Below, in pieces: positions 44,129 to 55,587 of a stretch of 64,000 nt of DNA. Made by a program: the position numbers and the translations under genes. The notes below the pieces were generated by a model. The model was not told the DNA's origin, searched no databases, and saw only the letters and a list, made by a program, of their open reading frames with translations. The stretch's first letter is position 1, and the number at the start of each line of letters is the position of its first letter. The DNA comes from Flaveria trinervia. Taxonomy: Eukaryota > Streptophyta > Magnoliopsida > Asterales > Asteraceae. The stretch is from the NCBI GenBank assembly GCA_025506515.1, contig JACCIX010000677.1, positions 1 to 64,000 on the forward strand. Direction: 5' to 3'.

Positions 44129-45540
44129 ACTGTGGCACAGAAGGCTGGGTCATGTTAATTTCAAAAACATGAATCAGCTTATCCACAATAGTTTAGTCAG
44201 AGGCTTACCAATAAAGGAGTTCCACTGTGAGAAACCTGCACTGCTTGTTTTAAAAGGAAAACAGCACAAAGTCTCATTCCCTCCTATTGAAGAGCCTAAG
44301 TCCACTGCCTGCTTGCAATTACTGCATATGGATCTATTTGGTCCTGTGAGAGTGATGAGCATGGCCAAGAAGAAATATGTCTGGTAATTGTGGATGATTA
44401 CTCCAGATTTGTATGGACTTTCTTTCTACATTCAAAGGATGAGGTTGCTCAGAAGGTTATTAACTTTGTGTTGTATATTGAGAAGCAGTATTCCCTTCCA
44501 GTCAAGTGTATCAGGAGTGATAATGGAACTGAATTCAGGAATCATACACTTGATGATTCTATCTCTCAAAGGGAATCAAAAGGCAGTTTAGCATCCCAAG
44601 GACTCCAGAACAAAATGGAGTAGTGGAGAGAAAGAACAGGACCCTCATTGAAGCTGCAAGGTCCATGTTGGCTGACTCTGGTTTGCCACTGACCTTTTGG
44701 GCTGAAGCTGTCAACACAGCCTGCTATGTGCAGAATAGAGTTCTAGTAAATCAGAGGTTGATGAAGACTCCATATGAAGTTCTCCATCATTTGGCTCCTC
44801 TGATTTCATTTTTCAAAGCATTGGATGTCCCTGTTTTATTCTCAACACAAAGGATCAACTCCATAAATTTGATCCTAAGGTGGATGCTCGGTATTTTGTT
44901 GGTTATTCATCTACTTGCAAGGCATACAGAGTCTTCAACTGCAGAACAAAGATAGTTGAAGAGACTCTGCATGTGAAGTTTAATGAATCTCCTTTGGACA
45001 AGATTCCACAAAACCCTGTGGAGTTGTTTGATTTGGACATACTGCAATATGTTCCTTATCAACCTCCAGCTGTTGCAGATCCTGTGGCAATGTCTTCCAC
45101 CACTGGTGGTATTGATGATGATGATGATAATATCAATACTCACCTATTCAAGTTTAGTGACCAACTGCCTGTGTCTGCTAAACTTGATGTTCCTGTAGCT
45201 TCAGCAGTTCCATCCACAACAAATGCTGATGAGATCTTTGTTTCCTCTACATCGTTTGAGTTACCATCAAATTCTTGTTTCAAGAGTCTACATCAACATC
45301 TGCTGCTGCTGAAGGTTCTACAAACACTTGCACAGATCTCATTGTTTATCAAGAACTGAAGAATCACCCCATGACTCAGATTATTGTGATATCAATGCTG
45401 GTGTTTCAACCAGAAGTCAATTGTCTAACTTCTGCTTCTATGCTCTCTTCATCAGTCAGCTAGAGCCAAAGAACTATCATGTTGCTTTGAGAGACAATGG
45501 ATGGATGAAGCTACTTTAGTTCAAGAAACAGCAAGTGTGG
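44120..45540 (+). pseudogene. SIRE-2 integrase
   Basis: The zinc region is LWHRRLGHVNFKNMNQL with KGKQHKVSF; the paired Cys are disturbed by a frame break. Core residues lie in LLHMDLFGPVRV, CIRSDNGTEFRN (frame 44390) and ERKNRTLIEAARSMLADSG (frame 44623). FWAEAVNTACYVQNRVLVN follows. A C-terminal segment, RYFVGYSSTCKAYRVFNCRT, is at 44880. At 44380 the text tatgtctggtaatt is one base short in a C run compared with the expected reading, and similar losses separate the other pieces. Confidence 0.8.
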
Positions 45541-46211
45541 GAACTTGTTCCTCTTCCCCCAGGTAATGTGCAATAGGCACTAAATGGGTGTTTAGGAATA
45601 AAACCGATGAAAATGGGCTTATGTTAAGAACAAGGCTAGACTGGTTGTACAGGGGTTTTCACAAGAAGAAGTATTGATTATGATGAAACCTTTGCCCCTG
45701 TAGCCAGACTAGAGGCAATCAGATTGTTCTTAGCCTATGCTGCATTCCACAATCTTAAGTTTTTCAAATGGATGTTAAAAGTGCATTTTTATATGGTAAA
45801 AGAAAGGAAGAAGTTTATGTGTGTCAACCACCAGGCTTTGAGGATAATAAACATCCTGAATGGGTGTACAAACTTGATAAGGCTCTTTATGGGTTGAAAC
45901 AAGCTCCTAGAGCCTGGTATGAGACACTCTCTACTTTTCTTCTTAAGAATAATTTCACTAGAGGCTCCATTGATAAAACTTTGTTTATTAAGAAGGTGGA
46001 TCAGCATAAGCTACTTGTTCAGATTTATGTTGATGATATTATTTTTGCATCCTCTGATCCTCAGTTGTGTGATGATTTTACAACATTAATGAAAAAGAGG
46101 TTTGAAATGAGTGCAATGGGAGAATTACAGTTCTTTCTAGGCTTGCAATCAAACAAAAGGCTGATGGAACTTTTATTCATCAGTCAAATATACAAAAGAT
46201 CTTTTGAATAA
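45541..46211 (+). pseudogene. SIRE-2 reverse transcriptase
   Basis: GTKWVFRNKTDENG, RLVVQGFSQEE, YDETFAPVARLEAIR and MDVKSAFLYG occur in successive frames; single-base losses in G and C runs (about 45670 and 45765) cause the switches. From 45768 the frame is open: VYVCQPPGFEDNKHPEWVYK, LYGLKQAPRAWYETL, IYVDDIIFASSD (the catalytic YVDD) and FEMSAMGELQFFLGLQ. The domain order and box spacing are normal, so only small indels inactivate it. Confidence 0.85.
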
Positions 46212-46945
46212 GTTTGATTTACAAAACTGTAAGCCCTGTTCTACTCCCATGTGCAACACCACACAACTGGATGCTGATCAGAAAGGTAAAGCTGTTGATG
46301 AAACGCTTTACACATGTATGATTGGGTCCTTGATGTATCTAACAGCTTCTAGACCAGATATTATGTTTGCTACATGTGTTTGTGCTAGATTTCAGGCTGC
46401 TCCTAAAGAGTCTCATTTGATTGCAGTCAAGAGAATCTTTAGATATTTGCAAGGTACACAATCTCTGGGTTTATGGTATTCCACTGGACACTCTTGCAAA
46501 TTAGTTGCTTTTTCAGATAGTGACTATGCAGGGTGCAAGTTAACGAGAAAGTCACTTCTGGTGGTTGTCAATTCCTAGGCAACTGTTTGATTTCTTGGCA
46601 GAGTAAGAAACAAACATCTGTTGCTACATCAACTGCTGAGGCCGAGTACATTGTGCTGCAAGTTGCACCTCTCGGGTACTCTGGCTTCAGAACCAACTTC
46701 TGGATTATGGCATTACAGAGACTAAGACTCCATGTTAATGGATAGTGCTTCAGCTCTGTGTATTGTCAAAAATCCAGTCCAGCACTCTAGGACCAAACAT
46801 ATAGAGATCAGACATCATTTATTCGGGATTGTTTTGAAAAAGGTCTGATTGATCCTAAGTTTGTGCCTAGTGCTGATGAGCTTGCAGATATTTTTACTAA
46901 GCCTTTGGATAGTTCTACTACTTCCAAAACCTTGTGTTAAGGCTT
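46204..46945 (+). pseudogene. SIRE-2 RNase H
   Basis: YTCMIGSLMYLTASRPDIMF, AVKRIFRYLQGTQSLGLWY and VAFSDSDYAGCKL (catalytic Asp) lie in one frame. After a one-base loss in an A run near 46542 the next frame has SGGCQFLGNCLISWQSKKQT and TSTAEAEYI (Glu). Then KHIEIRHH and LADIFTKPLDSS end pol near 46940. It is close to element B's RNase H, but with frameshifts instead of stop substitutions. Confidence 0.85.
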
Positions 46946-47720
46946 GGTATGCTGCAGCTAGAATAAGTGACAACTACTGATGATTTCAGTAGTAATTACT
47001 GGTAATCATTAGTACCCATGTCACATATAAGTACTGATGAGTCCTTTTCCCTTCAGTAGTTTTTATAATTACTGATGGCTAAATGCCTCACAAGTACTGA
47101 AGTACTTTTCTGTTCCAAACTACTGATGTAGTTAAACTACTGATGTAGTTAACAACTACTGAAATCAGTATAAACAGATAAGTACTGATGTCCTATGAAA
47201 CACCTGAAATCAGATGCAAAGTCTGATGAGTAAGTGTTGAGGACAGCATGAAACAGTGAAAGGCTATGAATTGACGACAACTACTGAAGAGAACTTTCTC
47301 TTCAGTTGTTTCAACACTGCTGTTTCATTCTAAGAACTGAAGCAAAACCATGTCTTCAGTAGTTTTATAACTACTGATGACTAATACCAAGTCTTCAGTT
47401 GTTTACAACAGCTGAACAAACCACTGTCTTCAGTAGTTTCACAACTACTGATGACAAACACCAAGTCCTCAGTTTTTCAATCATCTGAAGTCAACACCAC
47501 GGTCTTCAGTATTTTTCTAACTTCTGATGCCTAACATCACGACTTCACTGTTTCAACGTTTGAAAGGATAATACCATGTCAACAGTCGTTTAAACTACTG
47601 ATGACTAACACCACATCCTTCAGTCGTTTTCTTACCCGTACCCTATAAATATCCCTGACCTAATCCTTCAATGCTTCATCTTCAAACCTAACGTTCCTCT
47701 CCAAAACTTCTCTCTTCTCA
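46946..47720 (+). repeat. SIRE-2 spacer filled with cagtagtt / aactactga words
   Basis: About 775 bp between pol and the 3' ORF with more than twenty copies of aactactga, ttcagtagtt or near forms in both orientations, the same words as in the LTR U3. A promoter-like ccctataaatatccc lies at 47640, about 80 bp before the 3' ORF start codon, so the 3' ORF might have its own promoter. Confidence 0.75.
47640..47655 (+). promoter_or_regulatory. Internal TATA-like box before the SIRE-2 3' ORF
   Basis: taccctataaatatccct, about 75-80 bp upstream of ATG 47721. It follows the word array just as the LTR TATA box does. Confidence 0.45.
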
Positions 47721-50700
47721 ATGGCGTCCATGCAATTAAACCGCGATACAACTGTGTTGCCTACCTTACTAAATCACCTATCTGGGCTAAGTTCGATACT
47801 GCTATCGATCTTATGGTTCAGTCCAATACAAAACGGATTTCTTCTGAATCCCATTTTACATGCCGAATCCCTCCAACAGTTTGGATGAACGTTACTATTA
47901 CCACTGGGGAGAACAACACACCATCTCTCCAGTCGGTCGTCACAACAAAGAAGTGTCATCAATCCTGCAATAATCCGCCAAATTCTTCATCTGGATGATG
48001 CTATTTCTCCTGCTGGATATCCCAAGGGCACACAGATCTATCCTTTGCCCAGCATGGATATCAGGCAATCTCAGTGCCTCCACTATCATGAAGAAACACT
48101 TCCATGACGCCGAACACCTAATTTTGCACATGGTGAATGTATGTTTGGCTCCTAAGACTTCGTCTTGGGATCAAATGTCGACAAAGTGGCAGCAGGTAAT
48201 GTATTCTATTCTTGAGCAACAACCGTTAAACTTTTCTGAAATAATATTTTCGGAGCTCAAGGATATGGCTCAAAACTGACTGCTAACCGTTGGATACTAT
48301 ATCCACGGTTCATAATGGCCATCATTACAAACCACTTAATGCTGAGGGACTTGTTGGCTTGGGAGTCCCTGCTACGGCTGTTCTGCCGGAAGTATACTCG
48401 CGGCACAACTCTGACCAGACACTCAAATTGGCTGCCAAGCTGCGCAAACCCACGCAGCTGGAACCCACAGCCACCACCTCCAAATCAAAAGTCCCCACCA
48501 AACCCACCAAAAAGAAACCCAAAACGGCTACTCAGGGAATTGAGTCCCCTGAGGATGCCCCTGCAACACAAACGCAGGAGATATCCACTGGTCCAAACCC
48601 CCTAGTGGATATAAGGACTCTTCCAGCCATAGCCGCTCAGGATTCCTCTCAACAGGAGCCTGCCGCAACCACAAGGGGTACCTACATATCTGGGATCTTC
48701 CTCACTTGAGGGGATTGCCATTGAAGAGCACCAACCTCCCCAGGTGCACACTGCTTCTATCCCTTCACTCCATACAACCGCCCCTCACAGCCCAACTTTA
48801 ATAGTTGCACAAGTGCTGACTCAACTGCACTCCTCACCCCCTCCCCCGAAACCTACTTACTACTGGGAACACCTCTACAATTGAGGGGGAGGAACAAAGT
48901 GCAATTGAGAACCCACAGCACAGGGGTTTACACCTTCTATCTCCTGGTGTAGATAAGGAGCTTAGAATATCTAGTGAGGCTGCCACCCTCTTCTGAATCA
49001 GCACATGATCAAATGAGGCTGGTAACATTGCTAAGACCTCACTAGAGGCGACAGCTGATGATGGACATTGTCCTGAGGCTGGAAGTCCCCAGTACCAAGC
49101 AAAAGGGGCACATGCACAACTGGTCTACACCCAGTGCATGTAAATCCTGCTCCAAGCAGGAGGTCAGATGATTCAGCTTCGGCTGATGATGACCTGGGCT
49201 TTTTCTATGATGTTCTTGCCCAGAACACAATCCTTGAAGAGAAAGTCAGTAGGCTGCAAAACCTACTTGACCAACTCTCACAAGGAGAAAGACCATCTGC
49301 CTCCACCAACCCACAGATGGCACCTTCTGTTGAAGGTTCCCCAAACACTGAGCCACTCCAAACTCAACCACCTACCTCTGCTTCAGGCCCTATTTCTCAG
49401 GAACAGAACCCTCCTGAGCAAATAGGTGCTGCACTTCAAAATTCACTCCCTCTCATCACACCCATAATCACTGATTTGTGACTAAAGCCATTGATGAGAG
49501 GCTTTCTCAACTATACAACCCTTCATTGATGCTGCTGTGCAAAAGACCCTTTCTGCGGTACAACCCCCTTCCACCAATGCATCCAAAAAGGGGGAGAGTA
49601 CTGCAGTGAAAGAAAAGAAGAGGAAAGAACAGAGGAAGAGAAGGAAGAGAAGCAAGCCCAAGAGGAGGAGAAAGAAAAGCAACCACTGCTCACTTACAAG
49701 CGAAAGAAAAAGTGATGATCATACTGCTGAAGACAAATCCTTGGAGGAGCTAGTAAAAGAAGCTGATACTACACACAGCCGATCCATGGATATAAAATAA
49801 TTGAACAACTCTTCAGGCAAGGGTTTGATACAGCCACACTGGATAGTGAGATCAGAAGGTTGGAAGTGCAAGAGATACAAACCCGATGGGCTGGGTATGA
49901 TGCTCTTGAAAAAGAGAGATTGGAGATCATGATCCGCTTCATTGCAAAATACTTAGGAAGATCTTAATGGAGATTCGCGCGTGGACCAGGGACAGTATTC
50001 TGGCTATAGCCACCAGAATCTGTCTGTCTGAGCAATTTCACAAGGGGATTATTGTTGAAGCCCTTGATGAGGCTGGGGCTGGTAAAAGGTTAGAAATGGC
50101 AAAACTTACAAAGGCGAAACTTACTACAAAGATGCTGGATCAACCTTCCCTTCCACCCACTCAAACACAGCCTACCCCTCAAATCTCCCAACCAATCTCT
50201 AAGCAAAATCCAAAAATCCTCATTCTTCAAAACCAATTCCTTCACCAACCCAACCATCATCCAGTGATGCACCTAGAAGGACGAGAAGGGTGCTGAGGAT
50301 GGAAGAAGAAGAAGAAGAAGAGGATGAAGATGATAGTCTGCCACTCTCTGCTGTTCTAAAGATACCAAAACCCAGAAGTCAACCCATGATCACACCTGAC
50401 TCTCAAAGAGAAATGGTAAGAGTCAAGATAGAAGATGAAGAACAGCAGAAACAGCATGATGAGCAACTACTGAAGATGGTTGACAAGGAATTTCCTCAGT
50501 TATCATCTATACAAGCCATGAAAGGGCATGCTCAGAGGCTGTACACTCTCAGGCACACTTTTCAGTATCAGAAGGAGAGAGTGAGAGTATGGCCAGACCC
50601 CAGGGTGAGTTCTAGAATCCATAAAAGAACCATTCCACACAGATACAATGGCCAGGTTAGAAAAACAATAGATTCTACCATCATGTTGGCCATTGTAGTT

Positions 50701-51050
50701 TCACCTTGGGAAATCATTGATGAATTCAAGAAAGCTCATCAAGCAAAGATGACCCCTCAAGCCTTACTAGAAAACAAGATGATTAAGAAGGGGTTGTTAT
50801 ATAAAAAGCTTGAAGACATCAAGAAGAATGAACTCCAGTTACTCCTTGAAGGCACCCATCCTGATGAATTTGTTATAGGGAGGTAACTACAGTGGAGCTG
50901 AAAAATGGCAGGACCATGAAGTACTTATCTGAGTACTATGGTCCAGAGTTCTTCTTCGAAGGTGGAGTAGAAGAACTCTCCAAGGAGGAACAAGTTGTTC
51001 TCCTTGAGGCCTATGTTCGAGAGTCATACAGACTCATTATGGGGAAGTAA
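47721..51050 (+). pseudogene. SIRE-2 3' ORF (Sirevirus-type additional ORF)
   Basis: ATG 47721, MASMQLNRDT. After a frame switch NCVAYLTKSPIWAKFDTAID appears, then a Val/Thr-rich block, FSEIIFSELKDMA at 48225 and YPRFIMAIIT at 48310. A Pro/Thr/Gln linker with many short repeats, an acidic and coiled segment (50290-50470) and a C-terminus HPDEFVIGR then YYGPEFFFEGGVEEL follow, ending near RLIMGK at 51049. The 198-codon frame 50290-50886 is the longest intact piece. The function is unknown. Some authors call such ORFs env-like; I see no signal peptide or membrane segment. Confidence 0.7.
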
Positions 51051-51251
51051 ATCTCATGAATGGGATAACAACTCTGTGTCCAGTTCCCCAAAACAGAGTT
51101 CCCATTCATATCTTGCCAAACAAATATCTGAGATTTCTTCCCAGGCCGGAGCTTACATGGGTCATCTTCTCTACTGATCAAGAAGGAACAAGACCAACAT
51201 TTTGCCAACAATAAGTGGGATAATAAATAAATTAGAGGTTTTGGCTGCATT

Positions 51252-51266
51252 GGTTCAGGGGGAGTT
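51252..51266 (+). promoter_or_regulatory. Polypurine tract of SIRE-2
   Basis: ggttcagggggagtt directly before the 3' LTR, identical to the SIRE-1 tract. A similar aaaaagggggagag occurs internally near 49585. Confidence 0.75.
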
Positions 51267-52194
51267 TGTTGGACCAAAAGAACCAATGAGCCAAGATCAG
51301 AAAACCTCTAAGTCCCACATGGTATCACAACAACTGCTGAAAGCTTCATCAGCAGTTTGACAAGTGCTGAAGACTTCAACAGCTGAAGATCAAGTGCTGA
51401 AGACTTCAACAGCTGAAGAACTAAAGTGCTGAAGTACAACAGCTGAAGAACACAAGTACTGAAGCTGAACAGCTGAAGAACACAAGTACTGAAGCTGAGC
51501 AGCTGAAGAACACAAGTGCTGAAGCTGAAAGACCAAAGTACTGAAGTACAACAGCTGAAGAGTTTACAAGTGCTGAAGATCAACAACTGATGTACAAAGT
51601 CTGAAGACAAAGACTGAAGACATCAGCTGATGATATCTACTGAAGTCATCAGCTGATGAAACATCTGAAGGTCAAAGTCTGAAGATCAAGTACTGAAGCA
51701 TCAGTAGTTTGTCACAACTGCTGAAGAGTACCTCTTCAGTAGTTGTGATATCAGTAGTTTTATATTTCTAGTTTCAGTAGTTTTATAAAACGACTGAAGA
51801 GCTTGTTCTTCAGTCATTGTAGTTTCAGTAGTTTTATATTTCAGTAGTTATAACAACTGATAACACTTAGAACTTTTTGTAAGAAGATGTCAGCTGTTTT
51901 GACATCTTCAGTAGTTGTGTTTCAGTTGTAATAAATCTGTTAGATGTCACTATCAAGTGACATCAGCAGACGTCACATCTCTTATACAAGAGGTGTCGAC
52001 CTAATCATAATTGTGACATTCTGTTACCACGAAAGCGAATATTGAATGAAATATATTTGCAGATATTCTCTCTCTCTATAACCGTCTTTGTTCTTCATTG
52101 AATATCGTTTTGTTCTTGTGAATCGACTAATTCATTGTTTGAATTCCGCTGCAATACTCGTCAATCAATCAAACATAGATCACTGATCCTAACA
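51267..52194 (+). repeat. SIRE-2 3' LTR
   Basis: 928 bp, with one fewer copy of the ~30-bp U3 unit than the 5' LTR. The TATA position reads cttatacaag (51981) instead of cttatataag, a T-to-C change. It ends gatcctaaca, followed by catga. Confidence 0.92.
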
Positions 52195-52199
52195 CATGA

Positions 52200-52803
52200 G
52201 CTACTGTTTAGGCGCATGACTTACACTTAATTCTTTCTAAGGCACTTTCAGACCTATGAACACTTATCTAGACGCATGAGCATTTTGTAGAACATGTTTT
52301 CTAGGATATTTTAAATCCTAATCATCGAACCCATCTGTCCCAAGCATAATGTGTCTATTCTAACCATGACTAGCCTATAAACCATCCAGAACTAACATCC
52401 AACATACACAATACATACGGGTATTCACACATAAACTCGTAAAAATCATTTTTATACGTTTTCAGCCCCAAAGATAGTTTAAAACATGTAAAAACCGGGG
52501 TCTAGAACTCACCTGGTGCAACTTGGGTGTTCTTCCTTTTAACCCGCTTGCAAAGAGTTCAAAACACCTTGAATTCGATTTCTTCTTCTTCTTCAAAACC
52601 GAGAGTTCCTCTGCTCTCTCTCTCTCTCTAAAACCGAAGAAGATGATGATGTGAAATGAGGGTGGGCGGCCATGCCCACCTTTACACCAACTTTTCAAAG
52701 ATTTTTGTCCTTTTTACATTTTTAGTCCCTCCACTTGGACCTTATTGCCTTTCTTGCTTTTATTCCTCATATCTTGACTTTTAAAAAAATAACGGGTGTT
52801 ACA
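52200..52803 (-). repeat. Gypsy Y2b LTR, right part
   Basis: Resumes the ggcgcatg array, then ctctctctctctctaaaacc, and ends aacgggtgttaca before tccacccccttatataggtt. It completes the LTR begun at 38125. Confidence 0.8.
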
Positions 52804-52841
52804 AGTCCACCCCCTTATATAGGTTTCGTCCTCGAAACCTG

Positions 52842-53407
52842 TTATTCCTCAAACAGACAAGGATAATGCTGCCTCATCTCCTCCTCAGTGTCCCACGTAG
52901 ATTCGGATCCCTTCCTGTGCCTCCACTTTACACGCGCAAGAGGAACCACTTTATTTCTCAGTCTCTTCTCTTTACGATCGATAATTGCCACTGGTCGCAC
53001 CACATAATTGAGCCTTTCATCAACTTCAACGTCCTCCAATGGAACAATCATGGTTTCATTAGCTAAGCACTTTATCAAATGAGATACACGGAATGTCAGG
53101 TGAATTCCACTTAACTCATCTGGTAAATCCAATCTATAGGCCACCTCTCCTACTTGAGCAATAATTCGGAAAGGTCCTATGTACCTCGGGCTTAGCTTAC
53201 CTCGTTTCCTGAATCGGATAATTCCCTTCCAAGGTGAGACCTTCAACATGACCCGGTCACCCACCTGGAACTCAATTGGTCTGCGTCGTTTATCGGCATA
53301 CGACTTTTGTCTATCTTTAGCTGCCTTCATGAAGGCTTTGATCCTCTCCAGCTTCTCAGTCGTAGCCTCGATTACCTCGACGCTTCCCAACTCTTTCTGA
53401 CCAATGT
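52842..53407 (-). CDS. Gypsy Y2b integrase C-terminus with chromodomain
   Basis: An open frame closely related to Y1 (LGSVEVIEATTEKLERIKAF, KDRQKSYADKRRRPIEFQV, KLSPRYIGPFRIIAQVG, VKWRHRKGSESTWDTEEEM). It is the last part of a Tekay/Del-type Ty3/gypsy polyprotein. The first residues of the apparent ORF upstream of 53407 belong to the joined B2 sequence and not to gypsy pol. The rest of pol is missing. Confidence 0.85.
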
Positions 53408-53940
53408 TTAGCACGGGAAACTTCAGAATAAACAAGAATCTGGTACAAGCTTAAAGCAATCCTCATCTCCACCTGCACCACACAGGACTACAAATAATCA
53501 AAAGCCTTTGAAGGCTTGTTTTGAGTGTGGAAAAGAAGGTCATGTAGTAAAGAAGTGCCCTAAAGACTTGCTTCAAATGGTAAAGGCAAAACGAATTGAT
53601 TCTCCAAATGTAAGTCTACAAAGAATATTGCAGATGGTAAATCTGGATTAAGAGGTAAAAAGCACACATCTTTAAATGGTTGGATGAAAAACCCTCCATC
53701 CAAACCTTTTCATATGAAGCTGGTTTCACATGATTCAAAGAAAAAAATGACCAATGGTTCAAAACCAAATTATTTTTCTTTTGCTCTTAAAGAGAAAATG
53801 TTTTCCAAATTTAATTCATTAAAATCCAAATTAACTGACCCCCAAAACAAATTCGGCAAATTAAAAAGAAGGATACAGATATTCCGATTCTTTAAACGGT
53901 TGTGTGTAGAAGCAGGTTTCTTATATCGATGAAAATGAAA
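53408..53940 (+). pseudogene. B2 gag knuckle region
   Basis: KACFECGKEGHVVKKCPKDL is a CCHC knuckle equivalent to the second knuckle of element B. An open frame at 53684-53932 reads KNPPSKPFHMKLVSHDSKKK and then a Lys-rich tail. Breaks occur near 53640 (stop after QMVNLD). The start is lost at the junction with Y2b. Confidence 0.7.
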
Positions 53941-54359
53941 CTTCCAGGAGTACGATGGCCTGGGTTCACCTTTCAAACTAATCTGTTTATGAGTGCAGGA
54001 ACAATTTTAGAGGACTGTTAACAATCCGGTTTACTAATAGAAATTGTTCCTAATTCAAATTTGAGGCAGAACAAACAAGTTATGGTCATAGTATTTTATT
54101 CACAATTTGGATTTTTATCTACATAATCACTGTTCTCACTTCAAAATCAATGTATATTTCTTGAGAATTCATTTATTATATTCATATTAGTGTAGTTTGG
54201 AAGACCTTCTTCTGTAATTTCTATTTTTCTATAGTTTTTTGAAAACAAAATTAAAAAAAAAAAAAAAAAATAAAAATTTAATAAAAAAATTTAAAATTAA
54301 AAAAAAGGTTTATAAAAAAAACTAGGGGGAGAGTAAGTAATAAATAAAAAAAAGAACTG
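53941..54359 (+). other. Unassigned B2 segment with A-rich tract
   Basis: No recognisable ORF. 54247-54345 is A-rich (run of 19 A) and is followed by actagggggagagtaag, an internal polypurine-like tract that aligns with the minus-strand tract of element B near 18230. Confidence 0.5.
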
Positions 54360-55587
54360 GGAATTTGATTAGAGATGACTGAGAAATGATTGTATATCAT
54401 CTTGAAATAATTGTTTTGCATGACTTGCGTTTTTAAAATGAGAAATGATAATAACTAATGTTGTTATCTGATTTACATCTTATTTTCAATTTAAAATAAT
54501 AGAAAAACAAAAAGATTCTTTAATATATGCTTGGTAGATTCAGCCTGAAGAATAAAGTAGATAGCAGCATGAGGATTTAAATTAAAATATATGCTTAAGG
54601 ACGTCAGGATTTACACAATCATTTTGGCCTGCACGAAAACTGAGTCCCGACAGAAAATTGGATTGAGAATTGATCTTTCACCCACCATGATACAATTCAT
54701 ATAATCCATATCTTTAAGCCATGATTAGTGTATTTATATGTCTTGTGTTTGTGCTAATATCCTTTGTTGTACGAAAGTACCGACCTGTAGTGATGATCTC
54801 CTTTTGCTGGATGATAATACTGACCTGGAGCTCTCATTAGCCCATGATTAAATGGTCATCTTGTTTGTAATACGTGAGTATAGACCTAGAGCTCTCAATA
54901 TTTTGGTCTAAGTTATGTCATATCATCTAAACGATGAATTCATCACAGAATGCAATATTCTGTTTATAATCACTTGCACACTAATGCACAAGCCTTGCTC
55001 TACAAAGATCATAACAAAATTCAAGAAATCCTGAGGATGGGTGAGGGTTTTTCCAAATGATTGTGGGTTCCTAGCATTCTAAAGTACTTAATCGAACCTT
55101 AACGAATCATTTGCAGCTTGTTGAAAAAGATAGGGCATGGGTTTAAGTGGACAAACATATCAGCAATCATTATTAGCTGTTTGAGAATTTCAAAATCATT
55201 CAAAGACTATGATTAGATTCAGTTATCAGTGTGATCTTAAAATGCTTGTCTATGGTTAATATCATCTTTGTGCTAAAGTATATCTTGAGGATATGATCTC
55301 ATGATTGATTCAGTTCTCAGTTCCTCAAGTTTGCAGAAGATGCCGAGCTAGGAATCCTCCTCCTACATCTTCTGAAGCAATCAAGATTACAGATTTAGGA
55401 AGCTATTCCAATATCCTTGCAATGCTTGAACTCGGAAAGGGGAAGAATATAAATAAGGGGAGCTTATGAGATGGCTAATTTTTCTCATCAGATTCAGAAT
55501 GCTTCAACATGAAGATCTTTCTAATCTTGACTTCTCGATGCTGATTTCGTTTGAAGACATTGATAATAATAGACTAAAGGGGAGTAT
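54360..55587 (+). other. B2 conserved non-coding spacer and polypurine tract
   Basis: 54360-55320 is the reverse complement of 17223-18200 in element B, including the gacctgtagtgatgatctcc-type repeats near 54790, with moderate divergence. 55320-55575 has no homologue in the window. aaaggggagtat at 55576 immediately precedes the LTR. Confidence 0.65.

Larger units (their letters stand above)
39671..52194 (+). mobile_element. SIRE-2: complete Sirevirus-like Ty1/copia element
   Basis: LTRs are 39671-40622 and 51267-52194, with target duplication catga (39666-39670, 52195-52199). An iMet primer site and a polypurine tract abut them. In order: gag with CCHC, long linker, protease, integrase, RT, RNase H, a spacer full of LTR-type words, and an extra 3' ORF. 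By eye the LTRs differ at only about a dozen positions plus one ~30-bp repeat copy, so insertion was recent. Yet most domains are frameshifted by single bases. Confidence 0.9.
38125..53407 (-). mobile_element. Gypsy Y2b: LTR and pol tail, LTR split by SIRE-2
   Basis: The LTR is 38125-39670 continuing at 52200-52803 (tgtaagaccccg to gggtgttaca, about 2.15 kb without SIRE-2). It is followed by tccaccccctta and the pol C-terminus. At 53407 the integrase sequence stops at gaccaatgt and B2 gag-like DNA begins, so the rest of Y2b is lost. It belongs to the same family as Y1 at pol level, but its LTR has a different repeat word. Confidence 0.8.
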
